A program made the position numbers and the translations under genes. Below, one piece after another: positions 1 through 9,708 of a stretch of DNA of 64,000 nucleotides. This stretch comes from Deltaproteobacteria bacterium. GTDB taxonomy: Bacteria > Myxococcota > UBA727 > VGSZ01. Numbering within the stretch: position 1 is the stretch's first letter; each line of letters starts with the position of its first letter. The DNA is taken from the NCBI GenBank assembly GCA_016177705.1, contig JACOUT010000010.1, forward strand, positions 1 through 64,000. The letters run 5' to 3'. The notes beneath the pieces were generated by a model that was given only the letters and a program-made list of their open reading frames with translations, had not been told where the DNA came from and did no database searches.

Positions 1-753
1 CTGCTCGCGCGCGCCACCGGCGGCAGCGCGACCTCGCGCGCGCTCGCGCTCGCGCTCGCGAGCCGCGCGCGCGACCTCACCTTCGCGCTCGCCGACGACG
101 GGCTGCTCGCGCCCAACGCCATCGCGCGCCTGGCGGCCGCGCTGCGGCCGACCACCGAGCTGGTGGTGCCGCCCGGCGCCGACGCCGAGCTGGCGCGCGC
201 GCTCGACGACGCGCGCGCCGACCAGGCCTTGCTCGAGGAGGCCGGCGCCGCGCTCGTCGCCAAGGAGCGCACCGGCGCCTGGCCGAAGAACCTGCCCGTC
301 GAGGACGGCCGCGTTCGTCACGGCGAGCGCTGGTTCGCGCTCACGCCGGTGCCGCGCGCGCCCACCGAGGTGCGCTGCGCGCCCGGCGAGGCCAAGGACA
401 CCTTCACCATGACGCGCGAGGCGGCGGCGCTGCTGGCGCGCCGCGGGCCCGAGGTGGTGCTGCACGGCTCACTGGTGACGCCCCAGCTCGACGGCAGCCT
501 CGGCCTGTTGGTGGCGAAGGCCGGCCCGGTGGCGCGCTCGTGCGGCCTGCAGGACGGCGACGTGGTGCTCGAGGTGAACGGCGTCGTGCTGGCGCGCCCC
601 GAGGACGCGCTGGTGGCGGCGCCGGCGCAGGTGCAGAAGGACGGGCGCGCCCGCTTCCGCGTGCGGCGCGCCGGTGACGAGCGCACCATCGACGTCGAGC
701 CCGCGCGTCCGGCGCTGGCGGGCCAGTTTCCCGACGGTGCGCCTAGCCGATGA
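1..753 (+). CDS. PDZ-domain protein, 3' part only
   Basis: The reading frame is open from the first base, so the real start lies upstream and only about 250 C-terminal codons are present. The last third forms a PDZ-like domain (about nt 480-700) with the carboxylate-loop-like 'SLGLLV' and the typical 'GLQDGDVVLEVNG' strand-turn. In bacteria such domains bind C-terminal peptides or regulate proteases and secretion assemblies; a PDZ at the extreme C-terminus also occurs in GspC-type secretion proteins and myxobacterial exported proteins. The N-terminal part is Ala/Leu/Arg rich and not recognisable. An internal GTG at 163 could be mistaken for a start. The stop overlaps the 3' end of the convergent gene by 11 bp. 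Confidence 0.7.
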   Translation: MLARATGGSATSRALALALASRARDLTFALADDGLLAPNAIARLAAALRPTTELVVPPGADAELARALDDARADQALLEEAGAALVAKERTGAWPKNLPVEDGRVRHGERWFALTPVPRAPTEVRCAPGEAKDTFTMTREAAALLARRGPEVVLHGSLVTPQLDGSLGLLVAKAGPVARSCGLQDGDVVLEVNGVVLARPEDALVAAPAQVQKDGRARFRVRRAGDERTIDVEPARPALAGQFPDGAPSR

Positions 754-1639
754 TGGCCAGGTCGGGGCCAAGGCGCGTGCAGCGCGTGCCGGCAGGGCAG
801 AGCGCGTCCGGGCAGAGCGGCGCGCAGCGGCCGGTCGACGCGCCCGGCGTGCCCACACAGGTGAAGCTGTCGGCGCAACCAACGCCGCTGTCGTTGCAGA
901 AGCCGCACAGGCCGCCGAGCGCCTCGCCGTCGTCGCAGCGGTCGTCCACGCAGGGCAGGGCGCCGTCGAAGCAGTCGAGGTCGTCGGTGCAGCTCTTGTT
1001 GCAGGCCGCCACCGGCGTACAGAACGACGTCGGCAGCGCGGCCGGGCAGCCGGCGCCGAAGCCGCCGCAGCCATAGCAGCGGGTCCCCGTGCAGCCCTCG
1101 GTGAAGGTGCAGTCCCTGCAGTCGACCACGATGGGGATGACGTCGGTGCCGCCGGCGGCGTCGTAGCTCGACAGATCGATGAGCGCCGAGCGACCCCAGA
1201 ACAGCCAGTGATCGGCGAGCGCCGGGTGGTCACACAGCTCGGCGGCGTCGATGGGCCCGCCGTCCGTGCCCACGCCGGCGTCGTGTAGGCCGCGCACCTC
1301 GAAGTAGACCTTGCCCTTGGCCGACAGCCCGCTCGTTTGCAGTATGGCCTCGCCGCGCAACAGCTCGCGCAGCTCGCCGAGCCGGTTGTCGAGCGGCACG
1401 CAGCGCTCCTCGATCACCTCGGTGCTCTCGTCGAGCACCACCACGTCGACCACGGCCAGGCAGCTCGTGTCGTAGTCGAGGCCCGAGGGCACGCCGCAGC
1501 TCTGGCGCGTACCGATCTGCAAGGACAGCTCGGCCGGCGGCCGCGGCGGCAGCGACGGCGGGCACGCCGCGAGCAGCGCGACCAGCGCAAGCAGCGCGGT
1601 CGGTGCGGACTTCACGGGCGCAGCTCGCCGGTCGGCCAT
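743..1639 (-). CDS. Cysteine-rich lipoprotein of unknown function
   Basis: The predicted protein has about 298 residues and begins with a lipoprotein signal ending in the lipobox 'LLAAC', so it should be anchored in the envelope. The first half has a beta-rich pattern with conserved-looking acidic stretches. The second half carries about two dozen cysteines in short EGF-like or 'C..DLDC....C.DDRC' repeats, a style common in secreted myxobacterial proteins. ATG 1639 is used; GTG 1615, closer to the hydrophobic core, is an alternative. The longer upstream frame to 2020 is Arg-rich antisense to the next gene. No enzymatic motif was seen. Confidence 0.75.
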   Translation of the reverse strand: MADRRAAPVKSAPTALLALVALLAACPPSLPPRPPAELSLQIGTRQSCGVPSGLDYDTSCLAVVDVVVLDESTEVIEERCVPLDNRLGELRELLRGEAILQTSGLSAKGKVYFEVRGLHDAGVGTDGGPIDAAELCDHPALADHWLFWGRSALIDLSSYDAAGGTDVIPIVVDCRDCTFTEGCTGTRCYGCGGFGAGCPAALPTSFCTPVAACNKSCTDDLDCFDGALPCVDDRCDDGEALGGLCGFCNDSGVGCADSFTCVGTPGASTGRCAPLCPDALCPAGTRCTRLGPDLAIIG

Positions 1640-1662
1640 GCGCTGAGACTGTCCAGCAAGGG

Positions 1663-2847
1663 TCAGTCGACGCAACAGCCGAAGGCCACCGGGCGCGTCG
1701 GCGTCGGCTGCGCCTCGTTGGGCGGGAGGTCGGCCGGCCACAGCGCCCAGAGGCCGAGCGCGAGCAGGCTGACGCCGGTGGTGACGCCGCCGGCGCTCGC
1801 GGCCCACACCACGGCGGGCGGCGGCCCGTCCTCGCTCGGCAACCCGAGGCGCTCCTTGGCGGGCGCTTGCAGCGCGGCCAAGGTGGCGGTGCCGACGGCG
1901 GCGCCGTCGGCGCCTGCGCTGACGGCGAGCGGTGAGAGCTGCGGCCGGCCCTCCGGGGGATCGCGCACCCACAGCTCGGCGCCGGACGCCGACACCAGCA
2001 CGACGCCGCGCGCGGCGCACAGCGCGGCCAGCTCGGCGAGCGCGCCGGTGCGCTCGAGCTCCGTCTTGGCGTCGCGCGCCCGCTGCACCGCGGCGGCGCG
2101 CAAGGCTCCGGCGCCGCGCGGCGCCAGGAACGGTTCGAGCATCAGCGGCTCCTCGCCGAGGTCCACCAGGCGTGCGAACGGCTCGGTGCCCTGGGCGCGC
2201 GCGAGCACAAGGTGCGGCCCCTGTACCAGGTCTGCGGCCGGCGGTCGCCCGTCGACCAACACCTGCGGCGGCGACAAGTTGGCGACGCGCGGGCGCACGC
2301 GCAGCGTGCCCGGCTTGGCGGCGAGCGCGGCCGCGCGCACGCGCGCGTAGGCGTCGACCAGGCTCGGCGCGTGCACTGCGGGGTTGAGCGCCTCGCGCGC
2401 GGGCACCAGGTGCGCCAACAGCGCGAGGTCCCGGTCGACGTCGCCGCCGCCGGCCGACACGATGGTGGCGCGCACCAACAGCGCCTCCTCGAACAGCTCG
2501 AGCGCGTCTTCGGGGCGCTCGAGGCGCACCAGCTCGTCGAGCGCGGCGTCGATCTCGCCCTTGGCGGTCTCGAGCTCGAGCTCGTAGAAGCGCGCGCGCG
2601 CGCTGGCGATGCGCGCGCGCGCGTCGTCGCGCACGCCGGGAGCGCTCGGCTCGCCCGCGGGACGATCGACGCCGGCACGCTCATCGAGCCCGACCAGCGA
2701 CAGGCCGGCGGCGCGCAGGCCGTCGTACAGCTCGTCGACGCGCGCGGCGTCGGTGTTCGGCTCGGGCACGACCAACAGGCGCGCGCCGTCCGCCGGCGCC
2801 GGCCGCGGCGCGGCCGCAGCGATCAGCAGTGCCAGGATCGGGACCAC
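1663..2847 (-). CDS. Exported protein with C-terminal membrane segment, unknown function
   Basis: The 394-residue protein has an N-terminal signal sequence ('ILALLIAAAA'), a long helical, acidic middle region (residues about 70-190), a short beta module containing 'VLVDGRPP' that resembles a PEGA-type strand, and a hydrophobic segment near residues 355-378 followed by a short tail ending 'GCCVD'. Proteins of this layout, an adventurous mix of helical repeats and PEGA-like strands, are common in Myxococcota and are uncharacterised. It starts with GTG and lies 23 bp upstream of the Cys-rich lipoprotein on the same strand, so the two are probably co-transcribed. Its start is only 42 bp from the divergent small lipoprotein gene at 2890. 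Confidence 0.7.
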   Translation of the reverse strand: MVPILALLIAAAAPRPAPADGARLLVVPEPNTDAARVDELYDGLRAAGLSLVGLDERAGVDRPAGEPSAPGVRDDARARIASARARFYELELETAKGEIDAALDELVRLERPEDALELFEEALLVRATIVSAGGGDVDRDLALLAHLVPAREALNPAVHAPSLVDAYARVRAAALAAKPGTLRVRPRVANLSPPQVLVDGRPPAADLVQGPHLVLARAQGTEPFARLVDLGEEPLMLEPFLAPRGAGALRAAAVQRARDAKTELERTGALAELAALCAARGVVLVSASGAELWVRDPPEGRPQLSPLAVSAGADGAAVGTATLAALQAPAKERLGLPSEDGPPPAVVWAASAGGVTTGVSLLALGLWALWPADLPPNEAQPTPTRPVAFGCCVD

Positions 2848-2889
2848 GGGCCGAGACTAGCGCCAAGCTGGCCTGCTAGCGTGCGGCGC

Positions 2890-3153
2890 GTGCCGGCTTG
2901 GCGACGTCTGGTGATCGCGATCGCGCTCGTCGTGCACGGGGCGGCGTGCCTGCCGCCGTCCGCGCCGTGCGTCGACTACGTCGCGTGCCAGCAGGCCTAC
3001 GACGCCACCGTGGACACCACCGCCTATCAAGAGGGCGGTAGCTGCTGGACCACGCCGCAGGAGGCCGCCGCCTGCACCGAGCAGTGCGAGGTCGCGTTGG
3101 CCAGCCTGCGGCAGTTGCCCGACCCGCCCGACGAGTGTGTCGCGGCGCAATGA
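2890..3153 (+). CDS. Small Cys-rich lipoprotein, family member 1
   Basis: The 87-residue protein has a hydrophobic signal ending in 'HGAAC', a plausible lipobox, followed by about 67 residues with six further cysteines. It contains 'YQEGGSCW' and then a spaced 'C...C' (residues about 55-65), a pattern shared with the product at 25021-25302 ('YQTGGACW') and more loosely with the next gene ('YGEDGSCW'). The start is taken as GTG 2890; GTG 2881, three codons upstream, is equally possible and neither has a strong Shine-Dalgarno. It leads a same-strand run into the Cys-rich protein at 3198 and the MacAB-like exporter. Function is unknown. Confidence 0.6.
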   Translation: MPAWRRLVIAIALVVHGAACLPPSAPCVDYVACQQAYDATVDTTAYQEGGSCWTTPQEAAACTEQCEVALASLRQLPDPPDECVAAQ

Positions 3154-3197
3154 CCTTGCGGCTTCCCCCTCCGTCTGGCTCGGCTAGAGTCGCCGCG

Positions 3198-3719
3198 ATG
3201 CTCCGGCGGACCCTGCTCCCGACGCTGCTGTGCGCCCTGGTCGCGACGGCCGGCGCCGTCTGTGAGCAGGAGCGGTTGGAGGTCAGCGACGGCGAGCAGG
3301 CATGCCGCTCGCTGGTGCGCTGCTGGTATCCGGAGGACGGCCTCACCTCGTTCGACCCGAACAGCCCCACGTGGGGGTCGATGGGCGAGCCGAAGAACGT
3401 GCAGAACATCCGCCACGCCTACGGCGAGGACGGTAGCTGCTGGTACGTCGACCCGATGGCGGGTACCACCTCCGACGGCGTCGAGGTCAGGGAGGAAGCG
3501 CTGGCGGTCGGCTGCGGCGCGTCGTGCGCCTGCGCCATCCTCGAGCTGTGCTTCGCGCGCGAGGACCCGGACCCCGTGCCCCTGTGCGTCGACGAGGAGA
3601 CCGAGGCGGACCCGTGCCAGGACCCCTGGTACCCCGCCCACTACGCGTCGCTGTGCCCCGCCTGCGACACGGACTCGACGGAGACGCTGCCCGAGTACTG
3701 CGAGGGCCTGCAGGAGTGA
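3198..3719 (+). CDS. Secreted Cys-rich protein, family member 2
   Basis: The 173-residue product has a clear N-terminal signal peptide ('MLRRTLLPTLLCALVATAG') cut near residue 20, then a mature domain with 13 cysteines, implying a disulfide-stabilised extracytoplasmic protein. The block 'YGEDGSCWY' followed by 'C..SC.C' matches the pattern in the small lipoproteins at 2890 and 25021. The stop TGA overlaps the GTG start of the membrane-fusion protein by 4 bp, so translation of the two is coupled. That makes it a candidate partner or substrate of the exporter; this is inference from position only. The ATG at 3198 sits directly before the signal peptide. Confidence 0.75.
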   Translation: MLRRTLLPTLLCALVATAGAVCEQERLEVSDGEQACRSLVRCWYPEDGLTSFDPNSPTWGSMGEPKNVQNIRHAYGEDGSCWYVDPMAGTTSDGVEVREEALAVGCGASCACAILELCFAREDPDPVPLCVDEETEADPCQDPWYPAHYASLCPACDTDSTETLPEYCEGLQE

Positions 3720-4998
3720 GCGCCGCGCGCCGCACCTGGATCGGCGTGGCGCTGCTGGCCGGCGCGGTGGTGATCACGGGCGCCACGCTGTTGCGCGGCG
3801 GCGGCGCCGCGGCCACGCCGGTGCGCGTGGCCTCGGTGGCGACGCGTGACGTCATCCACCGCGTGCTCGCGCAGGGCAAGGTGCGCGCCCGCACCCAGGT
3901 CGACGTCGCGAGCGAGATCGGCGGCCGCGTCGATCAGGTGAACGTCAAGGTCGGCGACGTCGTCAAGGCGGGCGATCCGCTGTTCTCGCTCGACGCCGAG
4001 CAGCTCGAGAACGCCGTCGAGCAGCTTCGCGTGAGCGTCTCGGGCGCCACTGCGCTGAAGACGCGCGCTGAGCTGGCGGTCGCCGAGGCAGAGCGCGGCG
4101 TGCAGCGCGATCGCTCGCTCAAAGACAAGGGCGTGCTCGCCGACGAGCAGCTCAAGATCGGTGAGTCGCGCGTGGCGCTGGCACGCGCCGAGCTCGACTC
4201 GGCATCGGCGCAGCTCGAGCGCGTGCGCCTCGATCTCTCTCGCGCACGCGACGCGCTCCGCCGCGCGCGCGTCACCGCGCCGTCGGCCGGCACCGTGGTG
4301 GCGGTGGGCGTCGAGGTCGGGCAGGTGGTGAGCGCGGTGCAGGGCTTGGCGGGCGAGAGCGGCCTGTCCGGCTTCGGCTTCTCGGGCGGCGCCTCCGCCT
4401 CGAGCGCGCCGGTGATCTTGGCCGACCTCTCGGAGCTGCAGCTCAAGCTCGACGTCGACGAGCTGGACGTCGCGCTGGTCAAGGAGGGCCAGCCGGTGCG
4501 CATCACCGCGCAGGGCATCAAGGACGCGAGCTACCAGGGCGTGGTCGAGCGCGTCGGCTTGATGGGGCGCGAGCAGGGCGGCGCCGTGCTGTTCGTCGTC
4601 GAGGTCAAGGTGCTGCCGGGCGCCGGCACCGAGCAGCTCCGGCCCGGCATGAGCGCGCAGGCCGAGATCGAGGTGCAGCGGCTGACGCAGACTTTGGCGG
4701 TGCCGCTGGCCGCGGTGCTCGAGGGCGACGGCAAGGACAAGCCCGACCGGGTATTCACCTATCAAGGGGACGACGCGGCCGGCACCGCCCACGAGGTCAC
4801 GGTCAAGCTCGGCCCTACCGACGACGACGTCATCGCGGTCACGAACGGGCTCGCGGCCGGCGAGCGCGTGGTCGAGGGACCGTTTCGCGCGCTGCGCGGC
4901 CTCGACGACGGCGACGCCGTGCGCGTGCAGACCGACAAAGAGGCCGACGCCGGCCCAAAGAAGGACGGGGACCAGCGCGGGTTTGGACAGGACGACCC

Positions 4999-5002
<4 letters not shown>
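3716..5002 (+). CDS. MacA-like periplasmic adaptor (HlyD/membrane-fusion protein)
   Basis: This 428-residue protein has an N-terminal membrane anchor (residues about 8-25), a split lipoyl/barrel-sandwich domain ('GRVDQVNVKVGDVVKAGDPLF' and, after a coiled-coil hairpin at about 110-190, 'VTAPSAGTVV'), a beta-barrel domain and a membrane-proximal C-terminal domain ending in a Lys/Asp-rich tail. This is the standard layout of RND/MacA adaptors that link an inner-membrane pump to an outer-membrane channel. GTG 3716 overlaps the previous stop; the open frame upstream is an antisense-like Arg/Pro-rich artefact. The stop overlaps the ABC ATPase start as ATGA. No TolC-type channel gene lies nearby. 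Confidence 0.9.
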
Positions 5003-5726
<724 letters not shown>

Positions 5727-5727
<1 letters not shown>

Positions 5728-6935
5728 TGTGGCGCGAGACCGTGGTGCTGGCGCTCGCCTCCATCGGGCAGAACCGGCTGCGCGCCTTCCTGACGACGCT
5801 CGGCATCATTTTCGGCGTCATGGCGGTGATCGCGGTAGTGGCCATCGTGCAGGGCGTGTTCTACGTCTACACCTCGCAGCTCGAGGGGCTCGGCGCCGGC
5901 TTCATGTTCGTGGTCTCGGGCAACCCGCAGGCGACCGAGAAGATCCGGCAGAGCTCGTACGTCACCGCCGAGGACGCGTTGGCGGTCGAGCGCGACGTCG
6001 ACGACGTGCTGGCGGTTACCCCCTACTTCTTCGATCAGCGCAAGCTGCAGTTGCGCGGCCAGACCGCCGACGCGGTCATCATGCCGACGACCGAGCGCTA
6101 CCCCGAGATCCAGAACCACTTCGTCGAGGAAGGCCGCTTCTTCACGGCGCTCGAGCTGCGCACGCGCGCGCGCGTCGTGGTGCTCGGGCCGGACCTGGCG
6201 CAGAAGCTCGGGCTCAGCCGCGCCGTCGGCGAGAAGGTGCGCTTGTACGGCGTGCCCTTCACCGTCATCGGCGTCATGGAGGAGAAGAACGGCATCAACG
6301 CGCTCGGCCAGCAGTTCGATCAGGCAGCGGTCATCCCGCACTCGACGGCGCTGTTGTTCTCGTCGCCCATGCGCGGCGGCATGTTGCTGATCAAGCTCGA
6401 CAACGTCGACGACGTCGATCGGCTGAAGGAGGAGGTGCGTCGCGCCTTGCGGCGCTCGCACCGCATCAGCGTCGGTGAGGCCGACGACTTCCAGATCGTC
6501 ACGCAGTCCGAGATCATCGAGAGTGTCGGCAAGATCACCGGCATTGCCACCTGGGTGGTGATGGCCATCGTCGGCGTCGCGCTGCTGGTCGGCGGCATCG
6601 GCATCATGAACATCATGTTGGTGAGCGTCACCGAGCGCACGCGCGAGATCGGCATCCGCATGGCGGTGGGCGCGCGGCGTCAGGACATCCTGGCGCAGTT
6701 CCTCGTCGAGGCGTCGCTGCTCGGCTTGATCGGCGGCGTCATTGGCATCGGCATCGGCTATGCGGTGAGCTGGCTCGTGACGGCGGTGGTGCCCGAGTTC
6801 CCGCCGCCGCACGTGCCGATGTGGGCCATCGTGCTCGCCTTCGTGTTCTCCGCGTCGATCGGGCTCATCTTCGGCATGTACCCGGCGGCGCGCGCGGCGC
6901 GGCTCGATCCCATCGAGGCGCTGCGCTACGAGTGA
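5727..6935 (+). CDS. MacB-like ABC transporter permease (FtsX family)
   Basis: The 402-residue permease has one N-terminal transmembrane helix (about 18-42), a large periplasmic core domain (about 45-265) and three C-terminal helices (about 268-295, 322-350, 360-388). It ends in the family hallmark 'AARLDPIEALRYE'. The motifs 'RTREIGIRMAVGARR' and 'FLVEA' after the second helix are the cytoplasmic coupling region. With the ATPase and adaptor it should form a MacAB-type tripartite exporter for peptides, lipids, lipoproteins or antibiotics; the substrate cannot be read from sequence. The last 10 bp overlap the convergent redoxin gene. Confidence 0.95.
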
Positions 6936-8017
6936 CCTGCGGTGACCGTGACCGCGACCGAGAAGGTCGCGGTGCGCGGCATGAAGCAGCGCGAGTGTGT
7001 GCATGCCTGATAGCGCAGCGTGCCGGTGAGCGTGCGCAAGCCGGGCGCGGCGTCGGCGGGCACGCGCAGCGGGATGCCGATGCGCACGTCGCCCAGGAAC
7101 GTCGGCAGCTCCCGCTCGCCGACGCGATACGGTACCGCAGTAGGCCACTCGAGCGCCTGCACTTCGAGGTCCGCCGCTTCGGCGGTGACGGTTGTCGGGA
7201 TCAGCTCCGGCTCGGGCGGCGCGTTGCTCATGATGTGCACGCCGTGCGGCACCGTGGCACAGAGCTCGACCACGGTGTGGCCGCCCGCCGCAACCTCGAC
7301 GGGCGCGGCGCGCGGCGAGATGGTCGGCACCACCTCCTGCGGCGAGCGGCCCGCCACTGCCGGCGCGGCTGGCGCCATCAGCGACAGGAACTGCGCGCGC
7401 AGATCCGCCATGGTCGGATCGAACTTTTCGTTGTCGGCGAGCACGTAGAGCTGCACCACGCCCTCGTCGTCGATGAGCATGGTGCCGGCGAGCGCCACCT
7501 CGTCGCGCTGCAAATACGGTCGGGCGCGCGGCGGCGCGTAGCGCGCGCTCACGGCGCCGTCGTCGTCGAACAGCACCAGGGGACCGGTAGCGCACGGCCC
7601 GCGCTCGAGCGCGCCGAAGGCACGCCAGCGCTCCTCACCCTCCTTGACGTCGACGAGCACCACCGTGGCGCCCTCCCCCACCTCGGCAGCGATGGCGGCG
7701 ATGGCGGCGATCTCCTCGCGGCAGTAGGGGCACCAGGTGGCGGTGAAGTGCAGCAGCACCGGCTTGCCGCGCAGCTCTTCGAGCCGCACGCGACCGCCCC
7801 CGAGCTGCTGCAGCTCGAAGGCGGGCGCGGGGTCGCCCGCGTGCGGCGAGCCCATCTCGGGGGTCACCATCGCCTCGCGCAGCGCCGCGGGCAAGAGCGT
7901 GGCATCGCTGCTCGGCGACGGCGTGGCGCACGCGGCGGCGAGCAGCGCCGAACCGAGCAGTGCCGAAGCGAGCGGTGCCGCCCGGAGCGCGCGCCCGGCG
8001 ACGCTTGGGACGTTCAC
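6926..8017 (-). CDS. Lipoprotein with thioredoxin-like and DsbD-N-like domains
   Basis: The 363-residue protein starts with a lipoprotein signal (Cys30 in 'LAAAC'), followed by a TlpA/redoxin fold with the active-site motif W-C-P-Y-C (Cys96/Cys99). The C-terminal 110 residues resemble the N-terminal domain of DsbD: a beta sandwich ending in 'YQACTHSRC' (Cys339/Cys344) and 'FMPRT'. It could accept and pass electrons within one chain in the periplasm. GTG 8017 is chosen because it follows a good Shine-Dalgarno (GGAGGG) and overlaps the upstream redoxin stop by 4 bp. It is third in an operon with the AhpD-like and redoxin genes. Confidence 0.88.
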   Translation of the reverse strand: MNVPSVAGRALRAAPLASALLGSALLAAACATPSPSSDATLLPAALREAMVTPEMGSPHAGDPAPAFELQQLGGGRVRLEELRGKPVLLHFTATWCPYCREEIAAIAAIAAEVGEGATVVLVDVKEGEERWRAFGALERGPCATGPLVLFDDDGAVSARYAPPRARPYLQRDEVALAGTMLIDDEGVVQLYVLADNEKFDPTMADLRAQFLSLMAPAAPAVAGRSPQEVVPTISPRAAPVEVAAGGHTVVELCATVPHGVHIMSNAPPEPELIPTTVTAEAADLEVQALEWPTAVPYRVGERELPTFLGDVRIGIPLRVPADAAPGLRTLTGTLRYQACTHSRCFMPRTATFSVAVTVTAGHS

Positions 8018-8628
8018 GTTCCCTCCGCCAGCACCCGGTCGAGGGTAGCGCGCGTGATGGTCAGCTCGGCGTCGAAGCGATTCAGGTTGGCCATGTGGAT
8101 TGCGCGAATGACGCCGTTGGCGTCGATGACCACGTGGCCGGCGATCGGCACCTCGGTGCGTCGCTTGACGCCGGGCTGCGCGCCCGGCGCCACGAAGGAC
8201 TCGGTCACCTTGCCGTCGGCGTCGTGCACCACCGGCATCGGCATCACCACGCGTTCGAGGTATTTCCGATAGCCCGCGTCGCCCTCCTGCACGTCGACGA
8301 TGACGAAGCGCACCGGCTTGCCCTGGTACTGGGTGGGAAGCGTCGCGAGGTGTTGCTGCTCGGCCGCCGAATACGGGCACCACGAGGCCACGAACGACAA
8401 CACCACGGCGTTGCCGCGCAGCGAGGAGAGCGACAGCGGCGCGCCGTGCTGGTCGGTGAGCGTGAAGTCCGGCGCCAAGTCACCCGGGTGCGGCGAGCCC
8501 ATCGCCTCCGTGACATCGATGGTTGCCGGCGTCAGGTCCGCGGGTGTCCGCTGGTCGGCGGACGCGGACGCGCAGGAGCCGAGCGCAGCCGCCGCAGCGA
8601 GGATGAGGGCGAGGTGGAGCTGGTTCAT
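8014..8628 (-). CDS. Redoxin (TlpA/AhpC-TSA family) lipoprotein with CxxS active site
   Basis: The 204-residue protein has a lipobox cysteine at residue 19 ('ALGSC') and a thioredoxin-fold domain with 'SWCPYS' at 82-87. The second active-site cysteine is replaced by serine, so it should work as a monothiol reductant or peroxidase-like protein, not a dithiol reductase. Its mature N-terminus ('MGSPHPGDLAPDF') closely matches the neighbour downstream ('MGSPHAGDPAPAF'), indicating a local duplication followed by divergence. It lies 12 bp after the AhpD-like gene and overlaps the next gene by 4 bp. Confidence 0.9.
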   Translation of the reverse strand: MNQLHLALILAAAAALGSCASASADQRTPADLTPATIDVTEAMGSPHPGDLAPDFTLTDQHGAPLSLSSLRGNAVVLSFVASWCPYSAAEQQHLATLPTQYQGKPVRFVIVDVQEGDAGYRKYLERVVMPMPVVHDADGKVTESFVAPGAQPGVKRRTEVPIAGHVVIDANGVIRAIHMANLNRFDAELTITRATLDRVLAEGT

Positions 8629-8640
8629 GGCATCCCCCGG

Positions 8641-9597
8641 TCAGCGCGCGGCGCTCTTCTTTTTCGTTGGCGACATGGCGCGGTCGACCTCGGCGTTGAA
8701 AGCCGCGCGATCCATTTGCATGCCGTTCAGCACCGTTGACCAGTGCCGGACAATGGAGGCCATCACGATCGCCTCCTGCACCTCCGCGTTGCTCGCGCCC
8801 GCGAGCTGCGTGAGCACCGTGGTGTGGAAGTTGACGCAGTACTGGCACGGGATCTGTGCGGCCACCGCCAAGCCAATCAGCTCCTTGTATTTGGGCGGGA
8901 TGGCCGTGGTGCTGCTCAGCTGCACGCTCTTCATCTCGCGCCAGCCGCCCGCGATGCCCGAGTCGGGGAAGGTAGCGAAGAAGGTCGGCACGAAGCCGAA
9001 GGTGCGCTTGATGTCCTCGCGCGCGCTGGCGGCGTCGACGATGGCGACCGCCGCCGGTGCTGGCTTGCCGGCAGCCGCCTTCGAGTTGGTGACGATCTGC
9101 GACAGCTCGCGCTTGAAGGTGGCCTCGTCGGTCTTCGAGCCGTTCAGGTAGGTACTCCAGTGGCGCACGATGGCGGCCATCGCGACCGCCTCCTTGATCT
9201 CGCGCTCGCTGGCGCCGTTCGCGCGGGCGGCGGCGGTGTGGAAGTAGACGCAGTAGTCGCAGGGGATCTGCGCGGCGACGCCGAGGCCGATCAGCTCCTT
9301 GTACTTGTTGGGGATGGCCGTGCTCGGGTTCGCCTGCACCGACTTGAACTCGTCCCAGGCGCCCGCGATGCCCTCGTCGGGGAAGGCGGCCATGAAGCCG
9401 GGGACGAAGCCGAACGCCGCCTTGATGTCGGCGCGCGCCGCCTCGGCCTCGGACGGCTGCGGCGCGACGGCAGGGGCGGCGGCGTCGGCGCCCGAGGAGG
9501 AGAGCGCAAGGCCGAGCACCAGGGCAGTCGGGAGCGCGGTGCGGTGGGTGCGGCGGCGGGAAAAGCGGGTAGCGAACAGGGCGGTGGTGGCGGTCAT
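8641..9597 (-). CDS. Exported tandem AhpD-like (carboxymuconolactone decarboxylase family) protein
   Basis: The 318-residue protein carries an N-terminal signal sequence ending near 'SSSGADAAA' and two homologous AhpD/CMD domains (about 45-160 and 190-305). Each keeps the CxxCxxxH active site: C113-C116-H120 and C251-C254-H258, both preceded by 'AAQIP'. AhpD-type proteins reduce or support peroxide reductases using this dithiol. A tandem copy in the periplasm is unusual because AhpD acts in the cytoplasm in characterised systems. The start has a strong Shine-Dalgarno (AGGAGG, 9603-9608). It heads a three-gene redox operon, and a palindrome lies in its promoter region. Confidence 0.9.
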   Translation of the reverse strand: MTATTALFATRFSRRRTHRTALPTALVLGLALSSSGADAAAPAVAPQPSEAEAARADIKAAFGFVPGFMAAFPDEGIAGAWDEFKSVQANPSTAIPNKYKELIGLGVAAQIPCDYCVYFHTAAARANGASEREIKEAVAMAAIVRHWSTYLNGSKTDEATFKRELSQIVTNSKAAAGKPAPAAVAIVDAASAREDIKRTFGFVPTFFATFPDSGIAGGWREMKSVQLSSTTAIPPKYKELIGLAVAAQIPCQYCVNFHTTVLTQLAGASNAEVQEAIVMASIVRHWSTVLNGMQMDRAAFNAEVDRAMSPTKKKSAAR

Positions 9598-9623
9598 GAC
9601 AGCCTCCTTCAGGTTGTGCCGAG

Positions 9624-9652
9624 CTTCTACCTACTAGTAGGGAGTCCATCAA
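9624..9652 (-). promoter_or_regulatory. Probable promoter with overlapping palindromic operator
   Basis: A perfect 12-bp palindrome CCTACTAGTAGG lies at 9630-9641; with one mismatched pair it extends to 9627-9644. Reading toward the redox operon on the minus strand, TTGATG (9652-9647) and TAGAAG (9629-9624) are separated by 17 bp and could be the -35 and -10 boxes, which would place the palindrome in the spacer and across the -10. TetR-family proteins bind such dyads and the adjacent divergent gene encodes one. The palindrome is directly visible; the promoter boxes match consensus only moderately and the regulator link is inference. Confidence 0.6.
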
Positions 9653-9708
9653 CCTCAAGGTCAGGGCGCACGGCTAGACGATCCGGTTTCCGTCACTAGA
9701 ATGGAAGG

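Noticed and set aside
743..2020. 425-codon start for the Cys-rich lipoprotein
   Set aside because: The extra N-terminus is Arg-rich antisense to the neighbour and would bury the lipoprotein signal.
8641..9597. Recent slippage duplication in the tandem AhpD-like gene
   Set aside because: The two domains differ at many positions, so this is an old domain duplication and not an assembly error.
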